From assembly GCA_028691385.1 (NCBI GenBank), contig JAQUZL010000051.1:1-12889 (forward strand): a stretch of 12,889 nt of DNA, given 5' to 3'. Source of the DNA: Oscillospiraceae bacterium. GTDB lineage: Bacteria; Bacillota; Clostridia; Oscillospirales; Oscillospiraceae. Position numbers and translations under genes: made by a program. A model generated the notes under the pieces. It was not told the origin of the DNA, searched no databases, and was given only the letters and a program-made list of their open reading frames with translations. This document shows, one piece after another, positions 5,541 to 11,648 of the stretch; position 1 is the stretch's first letter, and every line of letters begins with the position of its first letter.

Positions 5541-6803
5541 TTATTTGACGGGCGTTTCCGCCTTTTTCTTCAGCAGCGCCTTCTCCAGCCAGTCCTTGCC
5601 ATCCACAAAGCGGGACACAATGAAGGAAACCACATAGTCGCCGGCGGAGTTAATCATGGTTGCGGGCGGATCTACGAGATTGCCGATGGTGATGGCAATC
5701 GGATAGGCCAGCGCCAGCTGCTCCGGGAAGAAAATGGTGCAGATAATGTACTCGCCAATGTAACCGCCGCCCGGAATGCCGGACATGGCAACCGAGGAGA
5801 ACACGGCAACCAGAATCACCTTGACGAACGTGCCGACGCCGTCAAAGGGAATGCCGAACACGCCGAACAGAAACGCAATTTTCAGCACGCAGCTAAAGCA
5901 CGAGCCGTCCATATGCATGGTTGCGCCCAGCGGCAGAACGATATCGCTGACGTCCTTGGAGATACCGGTTTCCTCGGCCACTTCCAGGTTGGTGGGAATC
6001 GTTGCAACGGAAGAGCAAGTGCCAAGGGAGGTGAGCGCCGGACGGGCAATGTGCTTCCACATCACCTTCGGGCCGTGCTTGCCGCCGCCAAAGAGGGCAA
6101 ACAGCGGGAATGCAATGAGGATATAGACAAAGCACAACGGATAATACACCACCATGGCGCGGCCATAGTCGCCAATCAGCTGCGGGCCATAGGTGGCAAC
6201 GAGCGATGCAAAGAAGCCAAAAAACGCAATCGGCGCATAGTAGGTGACCAGCTTGACAACCTTCAGCATCACGTTGGTGAGGTCGGCCAGGAACTGACCC
6301 ACCATGGAGTCCTTGCCGCCGGCAAGGGACACGCCAAAGCCAAAGAGCATGGAAAATACAATCAGCGGCAGCATGGCTCTGCGGCTGAGCAGCGCGCTGA
6401 AGTCCGAAACCGTGAAGAAGTTCACAATCAGGGTTGCAATTGAGGTCTGCTCATCGACCTCTGCCGCTTCCAGTCCGCTCCACGCAGACAGAACCGGCGG
6501 AAAAATCTTCATGAGAACGATCATGATGACGGCTGCAATCGCGCCGGTCACCACAAAGGTGCCAATGGTGGTGCCGACAATTTTGCCGGCACGCTTGCGG
6601 CTGCCCATGTTGGCCACCGCGCCGGCAATGGACGCAAAGACAAGCGGCACCACGATGCAGAACATGAGGTTGATAAAGACCGTGCCGATCGGCTCCAATG
6701 CCGTCGCGCCCGGCCACATCGCGCCCACGATACAGCCCAGAACAATGGCGCCGAGCATGCAGCACAACAGTCCATAGTTCTTCCAGAAGCTACTTTTTTC
6801 CAT
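5541..6803 (-). CDS. Dicarboxylate/amino acid:cation symporter (DAACS) family transporter, atypical substrate site
   Basis: A 420-residue membrane protein of the GltP/GltPh fold: several hydrophobic helices, re-entrant loop HP1 (CSSVATIPTN, 263-272), the TM7 sodium motif as HMDGS (297-301) instead of NMDGT, HP2 (SGIPGGGYIGEY, 341-352) and TM8 (DPPATMINSAGD, 378-389). Aligned by eye to GltPh, D378, T382, N385 and D389 match D394, T398, N401 and D405, so amino-acid backbone and sodium binding look kept. The arginines that serve the acidic side chain (R276 and R397) correspond to C263 and A381. The substrate is therefore more likely a neutral or other amino acid than aspartate or glutamate. The ATG at 6803 has GGAGGAG seven bases upstream. 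It lies 39 bases after dapF with no terminator between, so it should share the lysine-riboswitch transcript. Exact substrate unknown. Confidence 0.88.
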   Translation of the reverse strand: MEKSSFWKNYGLLCCMLGAIVLGCIVGAMWPGATALEPIGTVFINLMFCIVVPLVFASIAGAVANMGSRKRAGKIVGTTIGTFVVTGAIAAVIMIVLMKIFPPVLSAWSGLEAAEVDEQTSIATLIVNFFTVSDFSALLSRRAMLPLIVFSMLFGFGVSLAGGKDSMVGQFLADLTNVMLKVVKLVTYYAPIAFFGFFASLVATYGPQLIGDYGRAMVVYYPLCFVYILIAFPLFALFGGGKHGPKVMWKHIARPALTSLGTCSSVATIPTNLEVAEETGISKDVSDIVLPLGATMHMDGSCFSCVLKIAFLFGVFGIPFDGVGTFVKVILVAVFSSVAMSGIPGGGYIGEYIICTIFFPEQLALAYPIAITIGNLVDPPATMINSAGDYVVSFIVSRFVDGKDWLEKALLKKKAETPVK

Positions 6804-6842
6804 TTCTTTCTCCTCCTATATTTTAGGTCAAATGACCAAAAA

Positions 6843-7682
6843 TCACAGTTCCTCGTCCGTGACGACGCCCTTTGCCACAATGTTGGTTGGCCCTGTCAAA
6901 AGCAGCGCGTGCACGCCGGATGCGTCATAATCCAGATGGATTTTCAGCTGTCCGCCCACCATGTCAATTTTGAGATCCGGCGCATGGAGCTTGCCGGAAA
7001 GATTCAGCGCCACCGTTGTGCTGCCCGCGCCGGTGCCGCAGGCGTAGGTGAAGTCCTCCACACCGCGCTCGTAGGTGCGCACCAGTACCTCGTCATCTGC
7101 AACGGGGTCATAAAAATTGACATTTGCCCCCTTCGGAAACGCCTTGTGGAAGCGCAGCTTTCTGCCCAGATCAAACAGCCACGCACGGTCGGCCTCTTTG
7201 AGGTTCTTGATTGGCACCACCGCGTGAGGAAGGCCGGGGGTGCCAAGCTCAATATACGCGCAGGGATACTCCGCGCCGTCCACCTCCACCACCTGATCAA
7301 GCTTAACGGTGGTCGGATTGTTTAACTGCACCTGATACTGCCGCTGGGTCATGCGGTGCCCCACCACAATGCCTGCGGTTGTCTGCACCGTCTGGGTCTG
7401 CCCGGCAAGGCCAATCTCATAGCCATAGCGGCAGATGCACCGCGCGCCGTTGCCGCACATCTCGCCCACGCTGCCGTCAGCGTTATAGAACAGCATCCGA
7501 TAATCCGCCGCAACGCCCGCCTCCGGCGCATCCACCGCCATAAAGCCGTCCGCGCCAATGGAAAGATGACGCTCGCAGAGCGTTTTCGCAATGTGGGGCA
7601 GCGCATCGTGCGGAAGCTTCTCCACCAAATTATTGATGACAATAAAGTCGTTTCCGGCTCCGTTCATTTTCCAAAATTCCAT
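6843..7682 (-). CDS. dapF: Diaminopimelate epimerase
   Basis: DapF converts LL-diaminopimelate to meso-diaminopimelate, the precursor of lysine and of meso-DAP peptidoglycan, in the cytosol without a cofactor. The 279-residue length is normal. NGAGNDF (7-13) opens the N-terminal lobe; the two catalytic cysteines are C76 in EMCGNGARC and C215 in YACGTGAGST; N67 (FYNADGS), N187 (GANVNF) and E206 (RTYERGVEDFT) are the expected substrate-binding residues. The ATG at 7682 is chosen over an upstream in-frame start because AAGGAG lies five bases before it, the family starts at this methionine, and the upstream codons fall in the riboswitch terminator. It is the first gene after a lysine riboswitch, so lysine should repress it by premature termination. 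Confidence 0.97.
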   Translation of the reverse strand: MEFWKMNGAGNDFIVINNLVEKLPHDALPHIAKTLCERHLSIGADGFMAVDAPEAGVAADYRMLFYNADGSVGEMCGNGARCICRYGYEIGLAGQTQTVQTTAGIVVGHRMTQRQYQVQLNNPTTVKLDQVVEVDGAEYPCAYIELGTPGLPHAVVPIKNLKEADRAWLFDLGRKLRFHKAFPKGANVNFYDPVADDEVLVRTYERGVEDFTYACGTGAGSTTVALNLSGKLHAPDLKIDMVGGQLKIHLDYDASGVHALLLTGPTNIVAKGVVTDEEL

Positions 7683-7725
7683 AATTTCTCCTTTTCTGAA
7701 TGTTGGATTTTTGAATTTGCGCAGC

Positions 7726-7758
7726 AAAAAAGGCCATAAACGCACTGCGCTTATGGCC
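7726..7758 (-). terminator. Riboswitch-controlled terminator ahead of dapF
   Basis: On the minus strand GGCCATAAGCGCA pairs with TGCGTTTATGGCC (13 bp with one G-T), followed by six T. It lies between the lysine aptamer and dapF, about 45 bases before the start codon, and is the expected expression platform: formed when lysine is bound. I did not resolve the competing antiterminator pairing; the P1 3' strand and the 5' arm share only a short complement. Confidence 0.9.
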
Positions 7759-7789
7759 CGGTCGCCCATTGGGCATATGCCCCCAAGCC

Positions 7790-7947
7790 AATGCAGCGCT
7801 TCACCCTTGGTGACAGTCTGCAGGATTTTTTCCTGCAGCCCAACCCCGCGCGTGCAGACCGCTCGGCATTTCGGCAGCCGCCCCTTTCCCCTGCCGGCAG
7901 GCGTCTGAACCTTACGCCGGCGGATACTGATGGATGCTGCACCTCAA
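7790..7947 (-). promoter_or_regulatory. Lysine riboswitch (L-box) controlling dapF and the downstream transporter
   Basis: The leader on the minus strand carries the conserved L-box pieces in order: GAGGTGCAGC at the 5' P1 side (7945 downward), CATCAGTATC (loop-E-like region), GGGGAAAGGGGCGGCTGCCGA in the central part (about 7889-7870), then GGGTTGGGCTGCAGG with its partner CCTGCAGACTGTCAC (about 7845-7810), and closing GCGCTGCATT (7799-7790). Such aptamers bind L-lysine and control lysine synthesis and transport genes. A strong terminator follows, so lysine should switch transcription off. The fit of aptamer, terminator and target gene dapF makes the call firm; the boundaries are by eye. Confidence 0.93.
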
Positions 7948-7975
7948 CATTGTCTGTATTCTAAATGATGGCTGA

Positions 7976-8004
7976 ATCGTATCACATATTCCATAAAAAT
8001 GCAA
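7976..8004 (-). promoter_or_regulatory. Promoter of the lysine-riboswitch operon
   Basis: On the minus strand TTGCAT (8004-7999) and TACGAT (7981-7976) are 17 bases apart, with TG one base before the -10 (extended -10). Transcription would start near 7969, about 24 bases before the L-box. The -35 is weak, but position and the extended -10 support it. Confidence 0.55.
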
Positions 8005-8007
8005 GAG

Positions 8008-8025
8008 TGCAGAAAAGTTTCTGCA
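8008..8025. repeat. 18-bp perfect dyad just upstream of the lysine-operon promoter
   Basis: TGCAGAAA and TTTCTGCA are exact complements around AG. It lies three bases upstream of the proposed -35 box of the dapF promoter, between the two divergent transcription units, in an A/T-rich setting. It could be a regulator site (activator position) or an extra hairpin; no T-run suitable for the plus-strand genes follows. Confidence 0.4.
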
Positions 8026-8065
8026 AAAAATACGGATTTTGCTTTCCAAACTCATACAAGTACGC

Positions 8066-8110
8066 TACAATATCGACAGCGTCGTTATAATCGCGCACTT
8101 TGGCGCGCGA
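8066..8110 (+). promoter_or_regulatory. Candidate promoter region of the GNAT-trmO operon
   Basis: TATAAT at 8086-8091 is the clearest -10 upstream of the acetyltransferase gene, with TACAAT at 8066-8071 as a second option; neither has a good -35. TCGCGC (8091-8096) and GCGCGA (8105-8110) form a dyad across the predicted start site. Read on the minus strand, the segment resembles the GCGCCAAA plus TATAA block at 366-386, which hints at a shared repeat. Confidence 0.3.
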
Positions 8111-8171
8111 TGGCGTATGACAGCATCGTATCCCGCACAGAGCATGCGTGCAGCATACAGGAGGATTTTCC

Positions 8172-8672
8172 ATGGATTTGAACATTCGGATTCGTCCGGC
8201 CCTGCCGGATGATCTTGCGCAGGTCGCCGCGCTGGAAGCGGTCTGCTTTCCTGCCGCAGAGGCGGCAAGCCTGCAAAGTTTCGCGCAGCGGCTGCCCGCC
8301 TTTTGCAAAACGCGCAGCTTCTTTGTCGCCGAGCAGGATGGCCGCATCATCGGCATGATCAACGGCGCAATCACCGATTCGCGCACCATTACCGATGCGA
8401 TGTATGACGAGATTTCCCTGCACAGCGCAGCCGGCGCATACCAAAGCGTATTCGGACTGGACACGCACCCGGCCTTTCAGCGCTGCGGCGTTGCCGCAGC
8501 GCTCATGGCGCAGCTCATCGCCCAGGCGCGCGCCGACGCGCGCAAGGGACTGATTCTCACCTGCAAGCAGCGCCTCATCCCATATTATGAAAAGTTTGGC
8601 TATCAATGCCTTGGCATTTCCGATTCCGTGCACGGCGGGGCGGTTTGGTATGATATGATTTTGGAATTTTGA
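8172..8672 (+). CDS. GNAT family N-acetyltransferase (arylalkylamine-acetyltransferase-like)
   Basis: A 166-residue GCN5-related acetyltransferase that would move an acetyl group from acetyl-CoA to an amine. The N-terminal IRIRPALPDDL segment (5-15) starts the fold; VFGLDTHPAFQRCGVAAALM (93-112) contains motif A, with the pyrophosphate loop Q103-R104-C105-G106-V107-A108; ILTCKQRLIPYYEKFGY (128-144) is motif B; HGGAVWYDM (154-162) closes it. This pattern resembles the AANAT-like GNATs common in Firmicutes. The ATG at 8172 is preceded by AGGAGG with a seven-base gap. It is followed after 10 bases by trmO, with no terminator, so the two are co-transcribed. The acceptor substrate is unknown. Confidence 0.85.
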   Translation: MDLNIRIRPALPDDLAQVAALEAVCFPAAEAASLQSFAQRLPAFCKTRSFFVAEQDGRIIGMINGAITDSRTITDAMYDEISLHSAAGAYQSVFGLDTHPAFQRCGVAAALMAQLIAQARADARKGLILTCKQRLIPYYEKFGYQCLGISDSVHGGAVWYDMILEF

Positions 8673-8682
8673 GAGGATTTTG

Positions 8683-9378
8683 ATGGAATTGGCTGACATG
8701 AAAGTGATTGCCCGGATTCACACGGATTTTGCCACCAAGTTCGGCGTTCCGCGCCAAAGCGGGCTGGTACCGGCGTTACAGGCGCAAATCGTCTTTGAGC
8801 CGGAATTTCGCGATCCGGAAGCGCTGCGGGGGCTGGACGGCTACTCCCATATCTGGCTCATCTGGCAGTTTTCCCAGGCGGTGCGCAGCACCTGGTCGCC
8901 CACAGTGCGCCCGCCGCGGCTTGGCGGCAACACGCGCATGGGGGTGTTTGCCACGCGTTCCCCTTTCCGCCCAAACGCAATTGGGCTTTCCAGCGTACAG
9001 CTTGAGCGTGTAGAGCTTCAAACCCCAAACGGTCCTGTTTTGCATGTTTGCGGCGCAGATCTCATGGACGGCACGCCGATTTTTGACATTAAGCCCTATA
9101 TCGCCTATGCCGACAGCCATCCGGACGCCAGCGGCGGCTTTACCGATCCTCTTTCCGAGCAGCCCCTTCAGGTGGATTTCCCCGCGCCGCTACTGTCACT
9201 GGTACCGCCGGAGCGCCGGGAGGCGCTGTGCGGCGTGCTCGCGCGCGACCCGCGGCCGTCGTACCAAAATGCGCCCGCGCGAATTTACGGTCTGACCTTC
9301 GCAGGCCTTGACGTCCGCTTTCGGGTGCACGATGACTGCATTACGGTTGTCGACGTGGTTTCCGTCCAATCGCGATAG
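8683..9378 (+). CDS. trmO: tRNA (N6-threonylcarbamoyladenosine(37)-N6)-methyltransferase TrmO
   Basis: TrmO (YaeB/TsaA family) uses S-adenosylmethionine to methylate t6A at position 37 of some threonine tRNAs, a decoding-efficiency modification. The 231-residue length matches the family (about 235). Family landmarks: GVPRQSGLVP (21-30), LDGYSHIWLIWQF (51-63), RPPRLGGNTRMGVFATRSPFRPNAIGLS across 76-103, DLMDGTPIFDIKPYI (126-140) and, in the C-terminal domain, DPRPSYQ (189-195). The ATG at 8683 follows AGAGG with about six bases' spacing; a TTG directly before it is a less likely start. Second gene of the GNAT-trmO operon, it converges with yhaM across a terminator. Confidence 0.93.
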   Translation: MELADMKVIARIHTDFATKFGVPRQSGLVPALQAQIVFEPEFRDPEALRGLDGYSHIWLIWQFSQAVRSTWSPTVRPPRLGGNTRMGVFATRSPFRPNAIGLSSVQLERVELQTPNGPVLHVCGADLMDGTPIFDIKPYIAYADSHPDASGGFTDPLSEQPLQVDFPAPLLSLVPPERREALCGVLARDPRPSYQNAPARIYGLTFAGLDVRFRVHDDCITVVDVVSVQSR

Positions 9379-9411
9379 AAAAACATCCGCAGGAAAATCC
9401 TGCGGATGTTT
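9379..9411. terminator. Bidirectional terminator between trmO and yhaM
   Basis: AAACATCCGCAGGA (9381-9394) and its exact complement (9398-9411) flank three A. The flanking A and T runs let it end both the plus-strand trmO transcript, whose stop codon it touches, and the minus-strand yhaM transcript, whose stop is six bases away. Confidence 0.9.
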
Positions 9412-9416
9412 CATTC

Positions 9417-10352
9417 TTATTCGTGGCGGTAAATCCGTTTGCCGTCCAGCGCAAAAACGCGGTCAGAAAACGTACCCGGCTGTGTTTTTTCCAACATTTC
9501 GCGGTAAATCTCCATGCGGCTGTCAATGAGGTCAATCTCAGAGAGCAGCTCGGCTTCCGCGCACTGGCAAAGCACTGCGCTGCCATACTCCGGCGCGCCG
9601 TGATGGGACAGCAGCATGTGCTGCAGCAGCATGGACTTTTCCGCCGGAATGCCCAGCTGCGCGGCGACCTCCGCAACCTCCTGCGCACCCATCACCAGAT
9701 GTCCCAGCAGCTGACCCTTGGTGGAATAGTTGCTGACAAGACCCAGCTCGGAAACGGTGAATTCCTGAATTTTCGCAAAATCGTGCAGCAGCGTACCGGT
9801 CAACAGCAAATCACGGTTCAAAAATGTGCCATACATTTCCGAAAGCTGCACTGCCAGCCGCAGCATATGATACGTGTGCATGAGCAGCCCCCCGACAAAG
9901 CCGTGATGCACGGATTTTGCCGCCGGGATGGTCATAAATTCACTTTCATGCCGTTTCAGCATTTCCCGGCAGACCGCCTGATAGTCCGCATCTGCCAGAT
10001 TGTCCACCAGCTGATGGATGCGGTCCATGGCGTCCTGGGTATCAATCGGCGCGGTCGGCACCAGATGGCTCAACACGTACGGGTCGCGATCGGTTGCCAG
10101 ACGAATTTTTTCCACATTCATTTGCAGCGCATTTTTGAACTCCGACACGTTGCCGTCGATCTTCACAATTTTCCCCTCGTCCGCCGGGCTGACAGGGCCT
10201 GTGTAATCCCAGACCTTCGCTTCAATCATGCCGCCGCAGTCCTGCAGCGTCGCCGCCAGATACGGCTTTCCGGCAAAAGTGGTTTTGCTCTGCGCGGTTT
10301 TCAAAATATAGAAATCAGTAACGTGGTCACCGATCTTCAAGTCACAAATCAT
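9417..10352 (-). CDS. yhaM: 3'->5' exoribonuclease YhaM family protein (OB fold plus HD domain)
   Basis: A 311-residue protein matching YhaM, a Gram-positive 3'->5' exoribonuclease that trims RNA and can act on ssDNA. Residues about 1-90 look like an OB-fold nucleic-acid-binding domain (with AKVWDY at 45-50). The HD phosphohydrolase domain supplies metal ligands in order: H149/H150 (SVHHGFVGGLLMHT), H159, the HD pair H190-D191 (LLHDFAK), H218, H250/H251 (LSHHGAPEYGS) and D274/D277 (SEIDLIDSR). B. subtilis YhaM is 314 residues. The ATG at 10352 is chosen for its GGAG eight bases upstream and because MICDLKIGD matches the usual N-terminus. It follows lrgB by 94 bases and appears to have its own promoter there. 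Confidence 0.92.
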   Translation of the reverse strand: MICDLKIGDHVTDFYILKTAQSKTTFAGKPYLAATLQDCGGMIEAKVWDYTGPVSPADEGKIVKIDGNVSEFKNALQMNVEKIRLATDRDPYVLSHLVPTAPIDTQDAMDRIHQLVDNLADADYQAVCREMLKRHESEFMTIPAAKSVHHGFVGGLLMHTYHMLRLAVQLSEMYGTFLNRDLLLTGTLLHDFAKIQEFTVSELGLVSNYSTKGQLLGHLVMGAQEVAEVAAQLGIPAEKSMLLQHMLLSHHGAPEYGSAVLCQCAEAELLSEIDLIDSRMEIYREMLEKTQPGTFSDRVFALDGKRIYRHE

Positions 10353-10405
10353 AATAAAATCTCCATTTCTCAGCATTTCGTTCCTGTCGCCCACGGCGTT
10401 TTTTT

Positions 10406-10434
10406 ATCATAACACAGATTTCCGCACTTGGCAC
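10406..10434 (-). promoter_or_regulatory. Candidate promoter of yhaM
   Basis: On the minus strand GTGCCA (10434-10429) is followed after 17 bases by TATGAT (10411-10406), about 53 bases before the yhaM start. No terminator is visible after lrgB, so read-through from lrgAB is also possible. Confidence 0.45.
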
Positions 10435-10446
10435 GCTGCAAATTAC

Positions 10447-11142
10447 CTAAACCGGCAAATTTGCAAACAGCGATGCGCCGACCACCGTGACAACGCCCGC
10501 CACCGCGATGGACAGGCTGCTCATCGCGCCCTCGACCTCGCCCATCTCCATCGCACGCGCCGTGCCGATGGCGTGTGCCGCCGTTCCAAGGCCTACACCG
10601 CGCGCAATCGGTTCGGTGATGTGGAACACCCGATAGACGGTTTGAGCGATCATGTTGCCGAAAATCCCGGTCAGAATGATTGCCGCGGCGGTAATCGTCA
10701 CGACGCCGCCCAGTTCCTGTGCAATGCCGACGCCGATGGCCGTTGTGACAGATTTCGGCAGCAGCGTTACGTACAGCGCCCTTCCGGTATGAAACAGCGC
10801 CGCAAGCGCAAAAACGGTCGTAAGACTCGTCAGTACGCCGGACAGGATGCCCGCCATGACCGCCTTCCAGTTCTTTTTCAGCAGTTCCATCTGCTCGTAC
10901 AGCGGAATGGCAAGGCACACCGTGGCCGGCGTCAGAAGATAGCTGATATATTTTGCGCCGTCATAGTAAACACTGTACGCAGTTCCGGTCAATACCAGAA
11001 ATAAGATAATGGCCACCACGCAGATGAGCAGCGGGTTAAACAGCGCAAGCTTAAATTTTCGCTTGAGCAGAATGCCGCATTCATAGAACGCAATGGTGAT
11101 GACCGCGCCAAAAAACAGCGTACTGCCAAAAAATTCATTCAT
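10447..11142 (-). CDS. lrgB: LrgB/CidB family membrane protein
   Basis: This 231-residue, strongly hydrophobic protein has about seven predicted membrane helices. The family's conserved C-terminal half is clear: LLPKSVTTAIGVGIAQELGG (about 146-165) and RGVGLGTAAHAIGTARAMEM (around 185-205), followed by a last hydrophobic stretch. LrgB/CidB proteins pair with LrgA/CidA; in different species the pairs are tied to murein hydrolase and cell-lysis control, or to pyruvate uptake (as B. subtilis PftAB). It starts inside the end of lrgA; an ATG at 11142 or the GTG directly before it at 11145 are both well placed relative to GGGAG. Next gene downstream is yhaM. The substrate cannot be inferred here, and the usual LytTR-type regulator is not in the window. 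Confidence 0.9.
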   Translation of the reverse strand: MNEFFGSTLFFGAVITIAFYECGILLKRKFKLALFNPLLICVVAIILFLVLTGTAYSVYYDGAKYISYLLTPATVCLAIPLYEQMELLKKNWKAVMAGILSGVLTSLTTVFALAALFHTGRALYVTLLPKSVTTAIGVGIAQELGGVVTITAAAIILTGIFGNMIAQTVYRVFHITEPIARGVGLGTAAHAIGTARAMEMGEVEGAMSSLSIAVAGVVTVVGASLFANLPV

Positions 11143-11494
11143 CACGTTTTTTCTCCCATCGAATCACAAGCTGTGTCACAGCCGCCGATACCAGCATCAC
11201 CAAAATGGTAACGACCACAACGACAATCGGGAACAGCAGCCAAATCGGTTTCAAATAGTGCCAGTCATCCACCAATCCGACCATGGCCGGAACAAACATG
11301 ATCGGCATAATTTCCACAAGGAACTTCCCTGTTTCCCGCACCGCGTGCAGGCGGAGCAGCTTTGTCTGCAGCATCAGCAGCATCAGCGCAAGGCCGTAAA
11401 TGCTGGCCGGTATCGGCAGTGGCAGAAAATGATGCAACAGTTCTCCGACAAATGAAATGGCGAGAATGATCCCCATCTGTTTGATATACTTCAT
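11135..11494 (-). CDS. lrgA: LrgA/CidA family holin-like membrane protein
   Basis: This 119-residue protein has about four membrane helices (roughly 7-24, 30-46, 57-76 and 83-110) and a charged C-terminus ending in RWEKKRDE. The LPLPIPASIYGLALMLLML segment (25-43) and LVEIMPIMFVPAMVGLV (59-75) are characteristic of the CidA/LrgA family, which forms oligomers with LrgB. Its stop overlaps the lrgB start by eight bases (11135-11142), the usual coupled layout. The ATG at 11494 has only a modest Shine-Dalgarno (AAAGAG), but a good promoter lies about 40 bases upstream. It diverges from dus. Role as an antiholin or as part of a pyruvate-type carrier is undecided. Confidence 0.9.
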   Translation of the reverse strand: MKYIKQMGIILAISFVGELLHHFLPLPIPASIYGLALMLLMLQTKLLRLHAVRETGKFLVEIMPIMFVPAMVGLVDDWHYLKPIWLLFPIVVVVVTILVMLVSAAVTQLVIRWEKKRDE

Positions 11495-11533
11495 TTTGCT
11501 CTTTCACTCTTTTCAAAAGCCAATTTATATCGC

Positions 11534-11562
11534 ATGATAGCATATCTGCCCATTGTTTTCAA
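11534..11562 (-). promoter_or_regulatory. Promoter of lrgAB
   Basis: On the minus strand TTGAAA (11562-11557) and TATCAT (11539-11534) are separated by exactly 17 bases; transcription would start near 11527, leaving a leader of about 33 bases before lrgA. The -10 lies inside an ATGATAGCAT stretch that also occurs in the inverted repeat at 277-305. Confidence 0.6.
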
Positions 11563-11589
11563 TGTTTTGGTTCCATATTTCCGCCTTAT

Positions 11590-11604
11590 CCGCTATAATA
11601 GCGG
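11590..11604. promoter_or_regulatory. 15-bp perfect dyad on the dus -10 box
   Basis: CCGCTAT and ATAGCGG are exact complements about a central A, and the TATAAT inside it (11594-11599) is the best -10 for dus, about 50 bases before the start codon. The -35 region is poor. A dyad centred on the -10 could be an operator or could simply belong to the palindromic element at 11594-11620. Confidence 0.45.
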
Positions 11605-11620
11605 CAAGGCGGCGATCATA
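11594..11620. repeat. 27-bp palindromic element, copy B
   Basis: The reverse complement of this segment matches copy A (381-407) at 24 of 27 positions (differences at element positions 4, 7 and 18). It is itself a degenerate palindrome (9 of 12 arm pairs). It sits in the dus leader and includes its -10 box; GCCTGT follows it after GAA, as it follows copy A. Confidence 0.5.
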
Positions 11621-11648
11621 GAAGCCTGTCAAAAAAGGGGGCATCCTA

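Noticed and set aside
5514..6443. 309-codon plus-strand open frame opposite the symporter
   Set aside because: The translation is His- and Asn-rich and low in hydrophobic blocks, typical of the reverse of a membrane-protein gene.
8085..8699. 204-codon minus-strand open frame opposite the acetyltransferase
   Set aside because: The GNAT gene on the other strand has a clear Shine-Dalgarno and fold motifs. This frame has neither.
9423..10412. 329-codon plus-strand open frame opposite yhaM
   Set aside because: It is a shadow of the well-supported YhaM frame and starts just past a terminator.
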